A stretch of DNA of 64,000 nucleotides from assembly GCF_007954365.1 (NCBI RefSeq), contig NZ_VOLO01000001.1, positions 868,001-932,000 on the forward strand, given 5' to 3'. Positions 1-10,156 of this stretch are shown one piece after another. Both the position numbers and the translations under genes were made by a program. Position 1 is the stretch's first letter, and every line of letters begins with the position of its first letter. This DNA is from Frigoribacterium sp. ACAM 257. Lineage in GTDB: Bacteria > Actinomycetota > Actinomycetes > Actinomycetales > Microbacteriaceae. The notes beneath the pieces were generated by a model, which was not told the origin of the DNA, searched no databases, and was given only the letters and a program-made list of their open reading frames with translations.

Positions 1-263
1 TCGAGGAGGGCTACGAGCTCCCCGCCGAGGCGGAGGACAACGTCTGGGGCATGAGCGACGCCGAGCGCCGGGCCCTCGGCTACAAGCAGCTCCCCGCGAG
101 CCTCGACCACGCGCTCTCGATCATGGAGGACAGCGAGCTCGTCGCCGAGACGCTCGGCGAGCAGGTCTTCAACTACGTGCTGCTCAACAAGCGGCAGGAG
201 TGGAAGTCCTACCGCGCCCAGGTGACGCCGTTCGAGCTGCGCTCCAACCTCGAGATCCTCTAG
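1..263 (+). CDS. Glutamine synthetase, C-terminal part (type I, GlnA2-like; 5' end outside window)
   Basis: Only the last 86 or so codons are present, open at the left edge. The visible end (residues around SLDHALSIMEDSELVAETLG and the final ELRSNLEIL) matches the C-terminus of short-form actinobacterial type I glutamine synthetases, which make glutamine from glutamate, ammonia and ATP. The tail after the helix rich in Glu/Leu ends as in GlnA2-type enzymes, and differs from the complete GlnA encoded at 8659-10083. The gene stops 14 nt before glnE, the enzyme that adenylylates glutamine synthetase, so the two are probably co-transcribed. The catalytic region and any adenylylation tyrosine lie outside the window. 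Family assignment is confident; the paralogue number is inferred from the glnE neighbour. Confidence 0.85.
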   Translation, partial: EEGYELPAEAEDNVWGMSDAERRALGYKQLPASLDHALSIMEDSELVAETLGEQVFNYVLLNKRQEWKSYRAQVTPFELRSNLEIL

Positions 264-277
264 CGGGCTGACCCGTC

Positions 278-3223
278 ATGCCCCGAGCCGCGACGGCGCT
301 GTCGGACCTGGCGCGGCTCGGGTTCGCCGAGCTCGGCACCGCGCGCGAGCGACTGGACCGCCTCGTCGAGGCGACCCCGTCGCTCGCGTCGGCCGTCGCC
401 TCCTTCGCCCGCAGCCCCGATCCCGACCAGGCGCTGCTGCACCTCGAGCGCTTGCTCGAGCGGTCGCCCGCCGGGGTCGCCGCCTTGCTCGAGGCCGGTG
501 CGGGGGAGCGCCTGCTGCGCCTCCTCGGATCGTCGTCGGGCCTCGCCGAGTTCCTCCTGCGTCGTCCGGCCGAGCTCGAGCTCCTGACCCAGCCCGCGCC
601 CGTCCCGTGCACGCTCGACGAGTACGTCCGCGACCTGACGTCACGGGTGTCCGGCCTCGTCGACGAGGAGGCGCGGGTCGCGCTCCGCGTCGGCTACCGA
701 CGTCACCTCGTGCGGATCGCGAGCTGGGACCTCGACCGGACCGACCCGGTCGAGGCGCTGCCCGTCGTCGCCGCGGGCCTCGCCGACCTGGCGGGTGCTG
801 CGCTGCACGCGGCCCTCGACGTGGCCAGGCGCGAGGTGCCCTTCCCTGCCGACGACGTGGCCAGGACCCGTCTCGCCGTGATCGGCATGGGCAAGGCCGG
901 GGCCCGCGAGCTCAACTACCTGAGCGACGTCGACGTCGTCTGGGTGGCCGAGGGCGCCGACGAGCTCGAGAACGGGCGGGCCGTCGAGATCGGCACCCGG
1001 CTGGCGATGCACACCGTGCGCGCGATCACCGATCTCGCCCTCGAGCCCGAGCTGTGGGAAGTCGACTCGAACCTGAGGCCGGAGGGCAAGGACGGCGCCC
1101 TCGTCCGCACGCTCGAGTCGCACGTCGCCTACTACGAGCGCTGGGCGAGGGGGTGGGAGTTCCAGGCGCTGCTGAAGGCACGTCCCCTCGCGGGGGACGC
1201 AGACCTCGGCGCCCGGTACGCCGAGCGCATCGCGCCGTTCGTCTGGTCGGCGGCGCAGCGAGAGGCCTTCGTCGAGTCGGTGCAGGCCATGCGCGAGCGC
1301 GTCACCGACCTGCTGCCCGCCGACGAGGTCGACCGTCAGCTGAAGCTCGGCCCCGGCGGCCTCCGCGACGTCGAGTTCACGATCCAGCTGCTGCAGCTGG
1401 TCCACGGCCAGGCCGACGACGGCGTGCGGCAGCGGTCGACGCTGGAGGCGCTGGCCGCGCTGGCGAGGCGCGGCTACGTGGGCCGTGCGGAGGCGGCCGA
1501 GTTCGATCGCGACTACCGCGTGCTCCGCGTGCTCGAGCACCGCGTCCAGCTCACCGACCTGCGTCGGACGCACCTCATGCCCACCGACGAGAACGCTCTC
1601 CGGGTCCTGGCCCGTGCCTCCGGGCTCGGCTCGTCGGGCACCGGTCTCGTCGAGACCTGGCACGAGGTCAAGCGGCGTGTCCGCACCCTGCACGAGCGGC
1701 TCTTCTACCGGCCTCTGCTCTCGGCGGTCGCGGCCCGCCCGGAGGAGGACCTGGCACTCAGCACCGACCAGGCGGCCGCCCGGCTGGCCGCCATCGGCTT
1801 CTCGGACCCCCGCGGCGCCCTGGGGCACATCGCGGCCCTGACCGGGGGAGTCTCCCGGCGGGCGAGCATCCAGCGTCACCTCCTGCCCGCGATGCTCCAG
1901 TGGTTCGCCGACGGCACCGACCCCGACCTCGGGCTGCTCGCCTTCCGTCGGCTGAGCGACGGGCTGGGCGAGTCGTACTGGTTCCTCCGGATGCTGCGGG
2001 ACTCGTCCGGCGCCGCCCACCGGCTGACGACCGTGCTGTCGTCGTCGACCTTCGTCGCCGACCTGCTCGACCGGACGCCCGAGGCAGCGGCCTGGTTCGA
2101 GTCCGACTCCGAGCTGCAGCCGCGGACCCTCGCGAGCCTCCTCGACGAGACGCGGGCCACCGTGGGCCGGCACGAGTCGGGGGAGGCGGCGGCCGGCGTG
2201 CTCCGGCAGGCCCGGCGCCGAGAGATCCTGCGCCTGGCGATCTCGGGGATCCTGGGGCTCGTCACCATCGACCAGCTCGCCGAGGGACTGACCGACGTGA
2301 CGACGGCCACCATCACCGGCGCCCTCGCGCTCGCGCGCCGTGACGTGCCGGACGTCGAGATGGTCGTCGTGGCCATGGGTCGCTACGGAGGACGCGAGCT
2401 CGGCTTCGGGTCCGACGCCGACGTCCTCTTCGTGCACCGAGGCGCGGAGGGCGACGACACGGCACAGCGACGCGCCGCCGGCGTCGTGGCCGAGATGGGC
2501 CGACTCACCTCCGACGCGCTCGTGCCGCTCGACCTCGACACCGGCCTGCGCCCCGAGGGGGGGAACGGTCCCGTGACGAGGTCGCTCGCCTCCTACCGGG
2601 CCTACTACGCCCGCTGGTCGCTGACGTGGGAGGCCCAGTCCCTCCTGCGTGCCCGTGTCGTGGCCGGCGACGACGGCCTGGGGGCGGAGTTCACCGCGCT
2701 GGCCGACGAGGTCCGCTACCCGACCGCCCTCTCCGACCAGGAGGTGCGCGAGGTCAAGCGGATCAAGGCGCGCGTCGAGGCGGAGCGGCTCCCCAAGGGC
2801 GCCGAGCCGTCCCGCCACCTCAAGCTCGGACGGGGATCGCTCAGCGACGTCGAGTGGTTCGTCCAGCTGCTCCAGCTGCAGCACGCGCACGACGTGCCGG
2901 GCCTCCGCACGACCTCGACCCTGGCCGCCCTCGACTCCGCCGCGACGGCCGGGCTGGTCGACGCGGACGACGCGGACAAGCTGCACGACGCGTGGCTGAT
3001 GGCCTCGCGAGCCCGCTCTGCCGTCGTCCTCTGGACGTCCCGCACCTCGGACGTGCTGCCGACGGACCGACGGCAGCTCGAGGGCGTCGCCCGCCTGATG
3101 GAGTACCCGCCGGGGTCCGCGACGCGGCTCGAGGAGGACTACCTCGCCGTGACCCGTCGAGCTCGCGCCGTCTTCGATCGCGGCTTCTACGGCCTCGACG
3201 AGGCGCCGGAGCCTACAGCCTGA
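278..3223 (+). CDS. glnE: Bifunctional glutamine synthetase adenylyltransferase/deadenylyltransferase GlnE
   Basis: Full-length 981-residue GlnE. The family adds AMP to, and removes it from, a tyrosine of GlnA in response to nitrogen status. Two nucleotidyltransferase halves are visible. The N-terminal (deadenylylating) half has the acidic motif LSDVDVV near residues 215-221, after GMGKAGARELNY. The C-terminal (adenylylating) half has GSDADVLF near residues 711-718, after MGRYGGRELGF. Each half also has an RPEG...Y block and a helical LKLGxGxLxDVE block, as expected for the duplicated architecture. The ATG at 278 follows the glutamine synthetase stop by 14 nt, so translation may be coupled. 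It probably acts on the GlnA encoded at 8659-10083, which keeps the target tyrosine. Confidence 0.96.
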   Translation: MPRAATALSDLARLGFAELGTARERLDRLVEATPSLASAVASFARSPDPDQALLHLERLLERSPAGVAALLEAGAGERLLRLLGSSSGLAEFLLRRPAELELLTQPAPVPCTLDEYVRDLTSRVSGLVDEEARVALRVGYRRHLVRIASWDLDRTDPVEALPVVAAGLADLAGAALHAALDVARREVPFPADDVARTRLAVIGMGKAGARELNYLSDVDVVWVAEGADELENGRAVEIGTRLAMHTVRAITDLALEPELWEVDSNLRPEGKDGALVRTLESHVAYYERWARGWEFQALLKARPLAGDADLGARYAERIAPFVWSAAQREAFVESVQAMRERVTDLLPADEVDRQLKLGPGGLRDVEFTIQLLQLVHGQADDGVRQRSTLEALAALARRGYVGRAEAAEFDRDYRVLRVLEHRVQLTDLRRTHLMPTDENALRVLARASGLGSSGTGLVETWHEVKRRVRTLHERLFYRPLLSAVAARPEEDLALSTDQAAARLAAIGFSDPRGALGHIAALTGGVSRRASIQRHLLPAMLQWFADGTDPDLGLLAFRRLSDGLGESYWFLRMLRDSSGAAHRLTTVLSSSTFVADLLDRTPEAAAWFESDSELQPRTLASLLDETRATVGRHESGEAAAGVLRQARRREILRLAISGILGLVTIDQLAEGLTDVTTATITGALALARRDVPDVEMVVVAMGRYGGRELGFGSDADVLFVHRGAEGDDTAQRRAAGVVAEMGRLTSDALVPLDLDTGLRPEGGNGPVTRSLASYRAYYARWSLTWEAQSLLRARVVAGDDGLGAEFTALADEVRYPTALSDQEVREVKRIKARVEAERLPKGAEPSRHLKLGRGSLSDVEWFVQLLQLQHAHDVPGLRTTSTLAALDSAATAGLVDADDADKLHDAWLMASRARSAVVLWTSRTSDVLPTDRRQLEGVARLMEYPPGSATRLEEDYLAVTRRARAVFDRGFYGLDEAPEPTA

Positions 3224-3227
3224 TCTG

Positions 3228-3264
3228 GTCGGGCACGACCGGCAGCCGGTCCTGCCCGCCCGAC
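3228..3264 (+). terminator. Hairpin after glnE, probable terminator
   Basis: A nested inverted repeat begins 5 nt after the glnE stop. An inner 6-bp stem (GACCGG/CCGGTC, loop CAG) sits inside an outer GTCGGGCA arm that pairs with TGCCC...CCGAC with a small bulge. There is no U-tract, as is usual in GC-rich actinobacteria. Confidence 0.55.
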
Positions 3265-3756
3265 ACGCCCGGGATGCACCCACCCGAGGGGTGATGCCCG
3301 ATTAGGTCACGGGTGATTTTCCCGTACCCCGAAAAGGGGGTGCGTACCCCAACCGACATGTCAGTCGTGTTTCGGTCGTGTCTCGACCTGGCACTCGAGC
3401 CGGACGCGCGCCGTGGGCGTCCCTTCTGTCCGCGCGTTCGTGCGTGACTCATCCGCACGAGGCGGCAGTGAGCCGTGACCAGCACTTAGTGCATTCGGCA
3501 CCCGTGGCCCTGGACGATCTGACAGAGCGGCCTGTCGAGGACCCACCGGCACTTCCCGGTGCCCGGGCGCTCTGTCGGCATTTCGTGCGACACCGATGTG
3601 AGGACAAGGTCGTACCCCGCACTGGCGGCTTGCGTCCCCGAACGGGTGGCCGGTTGTGAGTCCCCTCCGAACCGCCCCAAGATTGCACCGACCCGACAGA
3701 CCCCTTTCCTCGACGACGCGGAATCATCCCTTTCCCATCCCCGTGAGGCGGCCCTC
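3265..3756 (+). promoter_or_regulatory. Long leader/promoter region of the polysaccharide operon, no gene seen
   Basis: Nearly 500 nt without a credible reading frame before the glycosyltransferase at 3757. The GTG start at 3757 has a GTGAGG ribosome site 8 nt upstream, so the longer frame opening at 3559 is probably untranslated. Several dyads are packed here. TTTTC-N9-GAAAA is at 3317-3335. ACCCC and GGGGT arms at 3326-3350 can pair two ways, and CGTACCCC is repeated with 20-bp spacing at 3323 and 3343. A GGTCG/CGACC inverted repeat is at 3374-3388, GCACTTAGTGC at 3482-3492, and TGTCG/CGACA at 3573-3592. These look like operator or leader-RNA elements. I recognise no named riboswitch. Confidence 0.5.
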
Positions 3757-5409
3757 GTGTTGACTTTCATCCTCCAGATCCGATCCATGGCAGGCGGCCA
3801 CGCCGAGCTGTACCTGTTCGCGGTCTACTCCGCGTTCATCTGGATCCTGTGGATCGTCAAGGTGCTGCTCTCGCGGCGGTACCGCCCGTTCACCGGCGAG
3901 TTCTCCGGCTCCACCAGCGTCGTCGTCCCGGTGGTCGACGAGCCCCTCGACCTGTTCCGCGACGTCATCGGCCGAATGGTCGAACAGCGACCCGGCGAGA
4001 TCATCGTGGTCATCAACGGCAAGCCGAACCCCGAGCTCGCCGCCGTCTGCGACGAGTACGCGCCTCTCGTCCGCTGGGTGCACACCCCCATCCCCGGCAA
4101 GCGCAACGCCGTCATGATCGGCACCGAGCTCAGCCGCGGCGACATCACCGTCCTCGTCGACTCCGACACCGTGTGGACGCCGGGCACGCTCTCCGAGCTG
4201 GTCCGTCCCTTCGCCCACGAGAACGTCGGCGGCGTCACCACCCGCCAGCGCATCCTCGAGCCCGAGCGCAGCTGGATCACCCGCTGGGCCGACTGGCTCG
4301 AGAACTCGCGGGCCCTCTACTCGATGCCGGCCCAGAGCGTCCTCGGGCAGATCGGCTGCCTGCCCGGCCGCACGATCGCGTTCCGTCGCGAGATCCTCGT
4401 CCGCGTCATGGACAAGTTCATGACCGAGAAGTTCATGGGCGTGTTCCTCGAGGTCAGCGACGACCGCACCCTGACGAACCTCACGCTGAAGGAGGGCTAC
4501 CGCACCGTCTACCAGCACACGAGCCTCGTCTACACGGATGCGCCGCTCGAGGTGAAGAAGCTCTTCAAGCAGCAGCTCCGCTGGGCCCGCGGCAGCCAGT
4601 ACAACACCTTCCGGATGATGCCGTGGATGCTCGGGCACGCTCCGATGCTGGCCTTCTTCTTCGCGATGGACATCATCCTGCCGTTCCTGCTGATGGGCGT
4701 CATCGGGGGCTGGATCTACCGGGGCATCACCGGACAGGGCGTCAACCTGTACCGCGGCATCCTCGCCGAGTACGGCGTCTCGACCGGACTGGTCAGCATC
4801 GTGGTCCTGATGGTGCTGTCGTCCGTCCTCAGCATGGCGATCCGGCAGATGCGGCACCTGGCCGAGAAGCCCTCCGACTTCGTCCGGCTGCCGGTGTTCA
4901 TCATCGTGTCGACCTTCTTCCTCATGCCGATCCGCGTGATCGGGTTCTTCCGGATGGGGCACGCCAGCGGCTGGGGCACCCGAGCAGGGGCCTACGCCGG
5001 CGGTGCCGCCGACGACGCGGCGCAGCAGATGGCGCACCAGACCGCCGGCGACGACTCGCTGCGGGTGCTCGAGCGCGAGTTCGACGACGAGGCCGACCCC
5101 GGCGTGGACGCCCTGTTCGACTTCGGCGGCACCTCGACGCCGGCCGGGCCTACATCCGACGCCACCACGGTCCGTCGCGACGACACCGGCGTGGTGCTCG
5201 TCCGCAGCCACCGCGCCGAGACCGCCGTCGACACCTCGCCGTCGCCCCAGGGCGACGCAGTCAGCACGTCGTCGGCGACCGCCTTCGCCGCGGCCACGGC
5301 CCCCGTGGCCGCGGTCGCGCCTCCTCGTCGTCGTCTCAACCCCAAAGCCGGCTTCCCGTACCTGATCGGTGCCGTCATCATCGCCCTGGAGGTGTGGTTC
5401 ATTGTCTGA
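3757..5409 (+). CDS. Processive family-2 glycosyltransferase, membrane polysaccharide synthase (HasA/BcsA-like)
   Basis: A 550-residue membrane glycosyltransferase. The GT-A core shows the nucleotide-sugar acidic motif DSD at about residues 135-137, a downstream SDDRTLT block near 234, and QQLRW at 272-276. QxxRW is the signature of processive beta-glycan synthases such as hyaluronan, cellulose and chitin synthases. One membrane helix precedes the core, about three follow it, and a further helix forms the extreme C-terminus after an Asp/Ala/Thr-rich cytosolic stretch of roughly 110 residues. That tail plus terminal helix is unusual for the family. Start chosen at GTG 3757 for its GTGAGG site; TTG 3760 and ATG 3787 are alternatives. 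Its 3' end overlaps the next gene by 8 bp, and a UDP-sugar dehydrogenase follows, so the substrate may include a uronic acid. The polymer is unknown. Confidence 0.85.
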   Translation: MLTFILQIRSMAGGHAELYLFAVYSAFIWILWIVKVLLSRRYRPFTGEFSGSTSVVVPVVDEPLDLFRDVIGRMVEQRPGEIIVVINGKPNPELAAVCDEYAPLVRWVHTPIPGKRNAVMIGTELSRGDITVLVDSDTVWTPGTLSELVRPFAHENVGGVTTRQRILEPERSWITRWADWLENSRALYSMPAQSVLGQIGCLPGRTIAFRREILVRVMDKFMTEKFMGVFLEVSDDRTLTNLTLKEGYRTVYQHTSLVYTDAPLEVKKLFKQQLRWARGSQYNTFRMMPWMLGHAPMLAFFFAMDIILPFLLMGVIGGWIYRGITGQGVNLYRGILAEYGVSTGLVSIVVLMVLSSVLSMAIRQMRHLAEKPSDFVRLPVFIIVSTFFLMPIRVIGFFRMGHASGWGTRAGAYAGGAADDAAQQMAHQTAGDDSLRVLEREFDDEADPGVDALFDFGGTSTPAGPTSDATTVRRDDTGVVLVRSHRAETAVDTSPSPQGDAVSTSSATAFAAATAPVAAVAPPRRRLNPKAGFPYLIGAVIIALEVWFIV

Positions 5410-7018
5410 GTCCCCGCAGACCTTCGTCGCCCCGCTGCACGTGCAGTCGGGAGCCTGGTGGGCCTCGTCCCACGGGAACGCCCGCCGGACGGCGCTCGGC
5501 GCGACCGCCTCCGTCGTCCTGCTGGCCATGATCTCCTGGCTGATCTGGATCTCCCCGACGGACAACCCCGTCCGCACTGCCGTGCAGGAGGCGGTCGGCA
5601 CCACGCCTGCGCAGGTGACCAGCCTGAAGGAGGACCGCTCCGCCCTGCTCGACCAGCTCGTCGCCGCGAAGCAGCAGCTCGCAGCCAGCAAGACCGAGCT
5701 GGCAGAGGTGCAGCAGCAGGCCTGGACGTCAGAGGGGCAGCTCACCGACGCACAGGCTCGCCTCGCCTCGGCCCAGGACTCGCTCCGGGACGCCCAGACG
5801 GCGGCCGGCGGCGGCTCGACGACGGGCGGCTCGACGACGGGCGGCTCGGGCACCGGGACGAGCACGGACGGCGGCGGCCCCGGCGGCGGCCAGGCCGTGG
5901 TGGTCCCCGGGCCGGGGCGCGACGACGGGAACGACTCCGGCGACGGCGAGGGCGCCGGGAACGGCGACGGCAACGGCAACGGCTCCGGCGACGGCAACGG
6001 CTCCGGCGGGGGCGGCACGGTCGGGCCCGTCCCGATCACGGCTCCCTCCCTCGCTGACATCATCTCGCCCGAGTCGCGGTACTTCGGCCTGTACACGGCC
6101 CAGTCGCCCTTCAGCTGGTCCGAGTTCGACGACGTGACCACCAAGATCGACGCCCAGCCGAACATGGCCGGCTACTTCCAGGGGTTCGACCAGGAGTTCA
6201 ACGCCACCGCCGTCAACCGGTCCTGGGCCAAGGGCGACCTCCCCTTCCTCACCTGGGAGTCGCGACCGATCGCCGCCGCCAACGACGCCGTGGTCGACCC
6301 CGACTACGAGCTGAGCAAGATCATCGACGGCGAGTTCGACGAGTACCTGACGCGCTGGGCCGACGCCCTGGTGGCCAACGGCCTGCCGCTGGCGATCCGC
6401 CTCGACCACGAGATGAACGGCAACTGGTACCCGTGGGCCGAGGGGGTCAACGGGAACGAGACGGGCGAGTACGTGACGATGTGGAAGCACGTCCACGACC
6501 TCTTCGAGGCACGCGGCGCGAACGAGCTCGTGGCCTGGGTCTGGGCTCCCACCCGGGTCGAGGGCGTGCCCACGAAGAACCGCACCGTCGAGTACACGGA
6601 CAGCCTCTACCCGGGCGACGACTACGTCGACTGGGTCGGCATGACGGGCTACCTCCGCAACAGCGTCGAGACGCCGCAGAGCGGCGACTTCGACGGCACG
6701 TTCGGGAAGACGCTGGCGCAGCTGCGGCAGATCACGACGAAGCCGATCATCCTCGCCGAGATGGGCGCGGCCGAGCTCGGCACGACCAGGGACGCTCAGA
6801 AGCCCCGGTGGATCGACTCCCTCTTCGCCGAGCTCGCGAGACCGGAGAACGACGACATCATCGGCTTCGCCTGGTTCAACCTGACCGCCACCACCGTGTC
6901 GAGCGGCTCGTACCTGACGAACGACTGGCGGATCACCTCCCGGCAGGACTCCCTCGAGGCCTTCCGGCGCGGGATCGTCCGGACCGACACGGACTTCGCC
7001 CTGAGGCCGCTCCCGTGA
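5402..7018 (+). CDS. Membrane-anchored GH26-like glycoside hydrolase with coiled coil
   Basis: About 538 residues, started at TTG 5402. A strong GGAGGTG ribosome site at 5388-5394 lies inside the preceding gene and fixes this start. Order of parts: short cytosolic N-terminus, one membrane helix at about 31-51, coiled coil at about 72-133, Gly/Ser/Thr-rich linker to about 215, then a TIM-barrel domain. The barrel resembles GH26 endo-mannanases and related beta-glycanases: HEMNGNWYPW with candidate acid/base Glu337, and LAEMGA with candidate nucleophile Glu453. The catalytic domain should therefore be held outside the membrane, where it could trim, release or sense the polymer made by the adjacent synthase. 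Substrate specificity cannot be read from the sequence. The 8-bp overlap implies translational coupling to the synthase. Confidence 0.85.
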   Translation: MSESPQTFVAPLHVQSGAWWASSHGNARRTALGATASVVLLAMISWLIWISPTDNPVRTAVQEAVGTTPAQVTSLKEDRSALLDQLVAAKQQLAASKTELAEVQQQAWTSEGQLTDAQARLASAQDSLRDAQTAAGGGSTTGGSTTGGSGTGTSTDGGGPGGGQAVVVPGPGRDDGNDSGDGEGAGNGDGNGNGSGDGNGSGGGGTVGPVPITAPSLADIISPESRYFGLYTAQSPFSWSEFDDVTTKIDAQPNMAGYFQGFDQEFNATAVNRSWAKGDLPFLTWESRPIAAANDAVVDPDYELSKIIDGEFDEYLTRWADALVANGLPLAIRLDHEMNGNWYPWAEGVNGNETGEYVTMWKHVHDLFEARGANELVAWVWAPTRVEGVPTKNRTVEYTDSLYPGDDYVDWVGMTGYLRNSVETPQSGDFDGTFGKTLAQLRQITTKPIILAEMGAAELGTTRDAQKPRWIDSLFAELARPENDDIIGFAWFNLTATTVSSGSYLTNDWRITSRQDSLEAFRRGIVRTDTDFALRPLP

Positions 7019-7124
7019 CCGCGGCGCCCTCGTCGGGCAGATCGCCTTCGCGGGCTCCGTCCTCCGCCACCAGAACCGCCCCAGCACCCCTGACTGCAGC
7101 ACCCCAGATCGCGAGGAGCGCATC

Positions 7125-8570
7125 ATGAACGAGAACACCCGCCCCGCCGACGGCGCCGGCACCGACCCCCAGTCCGTCGACGCCGCCGTGACGTCGGCCT
7201 CGACCAGGCCCCGCATCAGCGTGATCGGAACCGGCTACCTCGGCGCCACCCACGCCGCCGCCATGGCCGAGATGGGCTTCGACGTCATCGGCGTCGACAC
7301 GGACCCCGCGAAGGTCGAGGCTCTCAGCCAGGGCCGAGTGCCCTTCTTCGAGCCGGGCCTGCCCGAGCTGATCCTGCGACACGTCCAGTCCGGACGCCTG
7401 CTCTTCACGACCGACATCGCAGAGGCCGTCGCCCTCTCCGACGTGCACTTCATCTGCGTCGGCACTCCGCAGCGCCGGGGGAGCCACGCAGCCAACCTGA
7501 GCTACGTCGAGGAGGCGACCCGCAAGGTCGCCGAGTCGCTCAGCCACGACGGCCTGATCGTCGGCAAGTCGACCGTCCCGGTCGGCACCGCGGCTCGCCT
7601 CCGCGAGATCGTGGCCGGCGCGCTGCCGACGGGGGTCTCGGCCGACGTGGTGTGGAACCCGGAGTTCCTGCGCGAGGGCCACGCCGTCGAGGACACCCTC
7701 CGTCCCGACCGCATCGTCTTCGGCGGCACCGACGTCCGGAGCGAGGCGATCCTCCGCGAGGTCTACGCCGAGCCCATCGCGACGGGCACGCCGGTCATCT
7801 CGTGCGACCTGCCCACGGCCGAGCTCGTCAAGGTCAGCGCGAACGCGTTCCTGGCCACGAAGATCTCGTTCATCAACGCGATCAGCGAGCTCTGCGAGGC
7901 CGCGGGGGCGAACGTCTCGACGCTCGCGGACGCCCTGGGCTACGACGACCGGATCGGCCGCAAGTTCCTCAACGCAGGGCTCGGCTTCGGGGGCGGCTGC
8001 CTGCCCAAGGACATCCGTGCGCTGATGTACCGTGCGAACGAACTGGGCGCCCACCGCGCCGTCGGCCTCATGCAGCAGGTCGACGAGATCAACATGGCCC
8101 AGCGCCAGCGGGTCATCGACCAGGCCATCGACGCGTGCGGCGGCTCCGTGCTGAACCGCCGCATCGCCGTCCTCGGCGCGGCCTTCAAGCCGCACACCGA
8201 CGATGTCCGTGACTCGCCGGCCCTCAACGTGGCCGCCGCCCTGCACCTGCGCGGCGCACAGGTGCTGGTGGTCGACCCGGAGGCGACCCAGACCGCCCAG
8301 CGCAGCTTCCCCACCCTGTCGTTCGCCGACGACATCGAGGAGGCGGTCACCGACGCCGACGCCGTTCTGCTCCTGACGGAGTGGCCCGAGTTCGTCAGCG
8401 CCGAGCCCTCCGCACTCGCGCAGCTGGCCGCCAACCCCGTCGTCGTCGACGCCCGCAACGCGCTCGACGCCGAGGTGTGGTCGAGCGGCGGCTGGGAGGT
8501 GCGTCCGCTCGGCGGTCGCCGCACCCCGGCTCAGCGTCGCGTGCTCGCGGGGAGCAGCCTCCCCGCCTGA
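7125..8570 (+). CDS. UDP-glucose/GDP-mannose 6-dehydrogenase
   Basis: 481 residues. The enzyme oxidises a nucleotide sugar twice with NAD to give a uronic acid (UDP-glucuronate, or less likely GDP-mannuronate). The N-terminal Rossmann motif VIGTGYLG lies after a 28-residue polar extension. The catalytic cysteine is Cys292 in GGGCLPKD, and AAFKPHTDDVRDSPA marks the C-terminal UDP-binding domain. Start ATG 7125 has a GAGGAG site. It lies 106 nt after the GH26-like gene on the same strand, so it likely provides precursor for the synthase at 3757-5409, a layout comparable to hasA-hasB. Whether it prefers UDP-glucose or GDP-mannose is not decided by the sequence seen here. Confidence 0.92.
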   Translation: MNENTRPADGAGTDPQSVDAAVTSASTRPRISVIGTGYLGATHAAAMAEMGFDVIGVDTDPAKVEALSQGRVPFFEPGLPELILRHVQSGRLLFTTDIAEAVALSDVHFICVGTPQRRGSHAANLSYVEEATRKVAESLSHDGLIVGKSTVPVGTAARLREIVAGALPTGVSADVVWNPEFLREGHAVEDTLRPDRIVFGGTDVRSEAILREVYAEPIATGTPVISCDLPTAELVKVSANAFLATKISFINAISELCEAAGANVSTLADALGYDDRIGRKFLNAGLGFGGGCLPKDIRALMYRANELGAHRAVGLMQQVDEINMAQRQRVIDQAIDACGGSVLNRRIAVLGAAFKPHTDDVRDSPALNVAAALHLRGAQVLVVDPEATQTAQRSFPTLSFADDIEEAVTDADAVLLLTEWPEFVSAEPSALAQLAANPVVVDARNALDAEVWSSGGWEVRPLGGRRTPAQRRVLAGSSLPA

Positions 8571-8587
8571 CGTCGCGGCCACGACGG

Positions 8588-8624
8588 GAGAAGGCCCGCA
8601 CCCCGAGGGGGTGCGGGCCTTCTC
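8588..8624. terminator. Strong bidirectional hairpin terminator between the dehydrogenase gene and glnA
   Basis: Perfect 17-bp stem (8588-8604 with 8608-8624) and a 3-nt GAG loop, placed between two convergent genes. The left arm begins GAGAAGG and the right arm ends CCTTCTC, giving T-rich exits on both strands. Confidence 0.9.
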
Positions 8625-8658
8625 GCGCGCCGTCCGGCGACAGCCGAGCTGGTGTCGA

Positions 8659-10083
<1,425 letters not shown>

Positions 10084-10156
10084 CTAGGTGTCTCTCCAAT
10101 GGGCTCAGATCGGTCAGACTGCCGGACGCAGCCTTCGACGACGTTATGGCGAGGCC

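Noticed and set aside
641-3283. 880-codon open frame opposite glnE
   Set aside because: Antisense shadow of a high-GC gene: no recognisable motifs, composition rich in Arg/Gly/Val, no ribosome site, while the plus strand is a clear GlnE.
3358-3384. GAAAC-centred partial GlnR-like pattern in the polysaccharide leader
   Set aside because: Only one GAAAC half-site and poor flanking half-sites, unlike the full sites at glnA and amt.
3559-3756. Longer start of the polysaccharide synthase
   Set aside because: The added 66 residues have no hydrophobic or catalytic pattern, and GTG 3757 has a proper ribosome site.
3724-6165. 813-codon open frame on the minus strand across the synthase and hydrolase
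   Set aside because: Low-complexity shadow of the Gly-rich linker and synthase; the plus-strand proteins have full family motifs.
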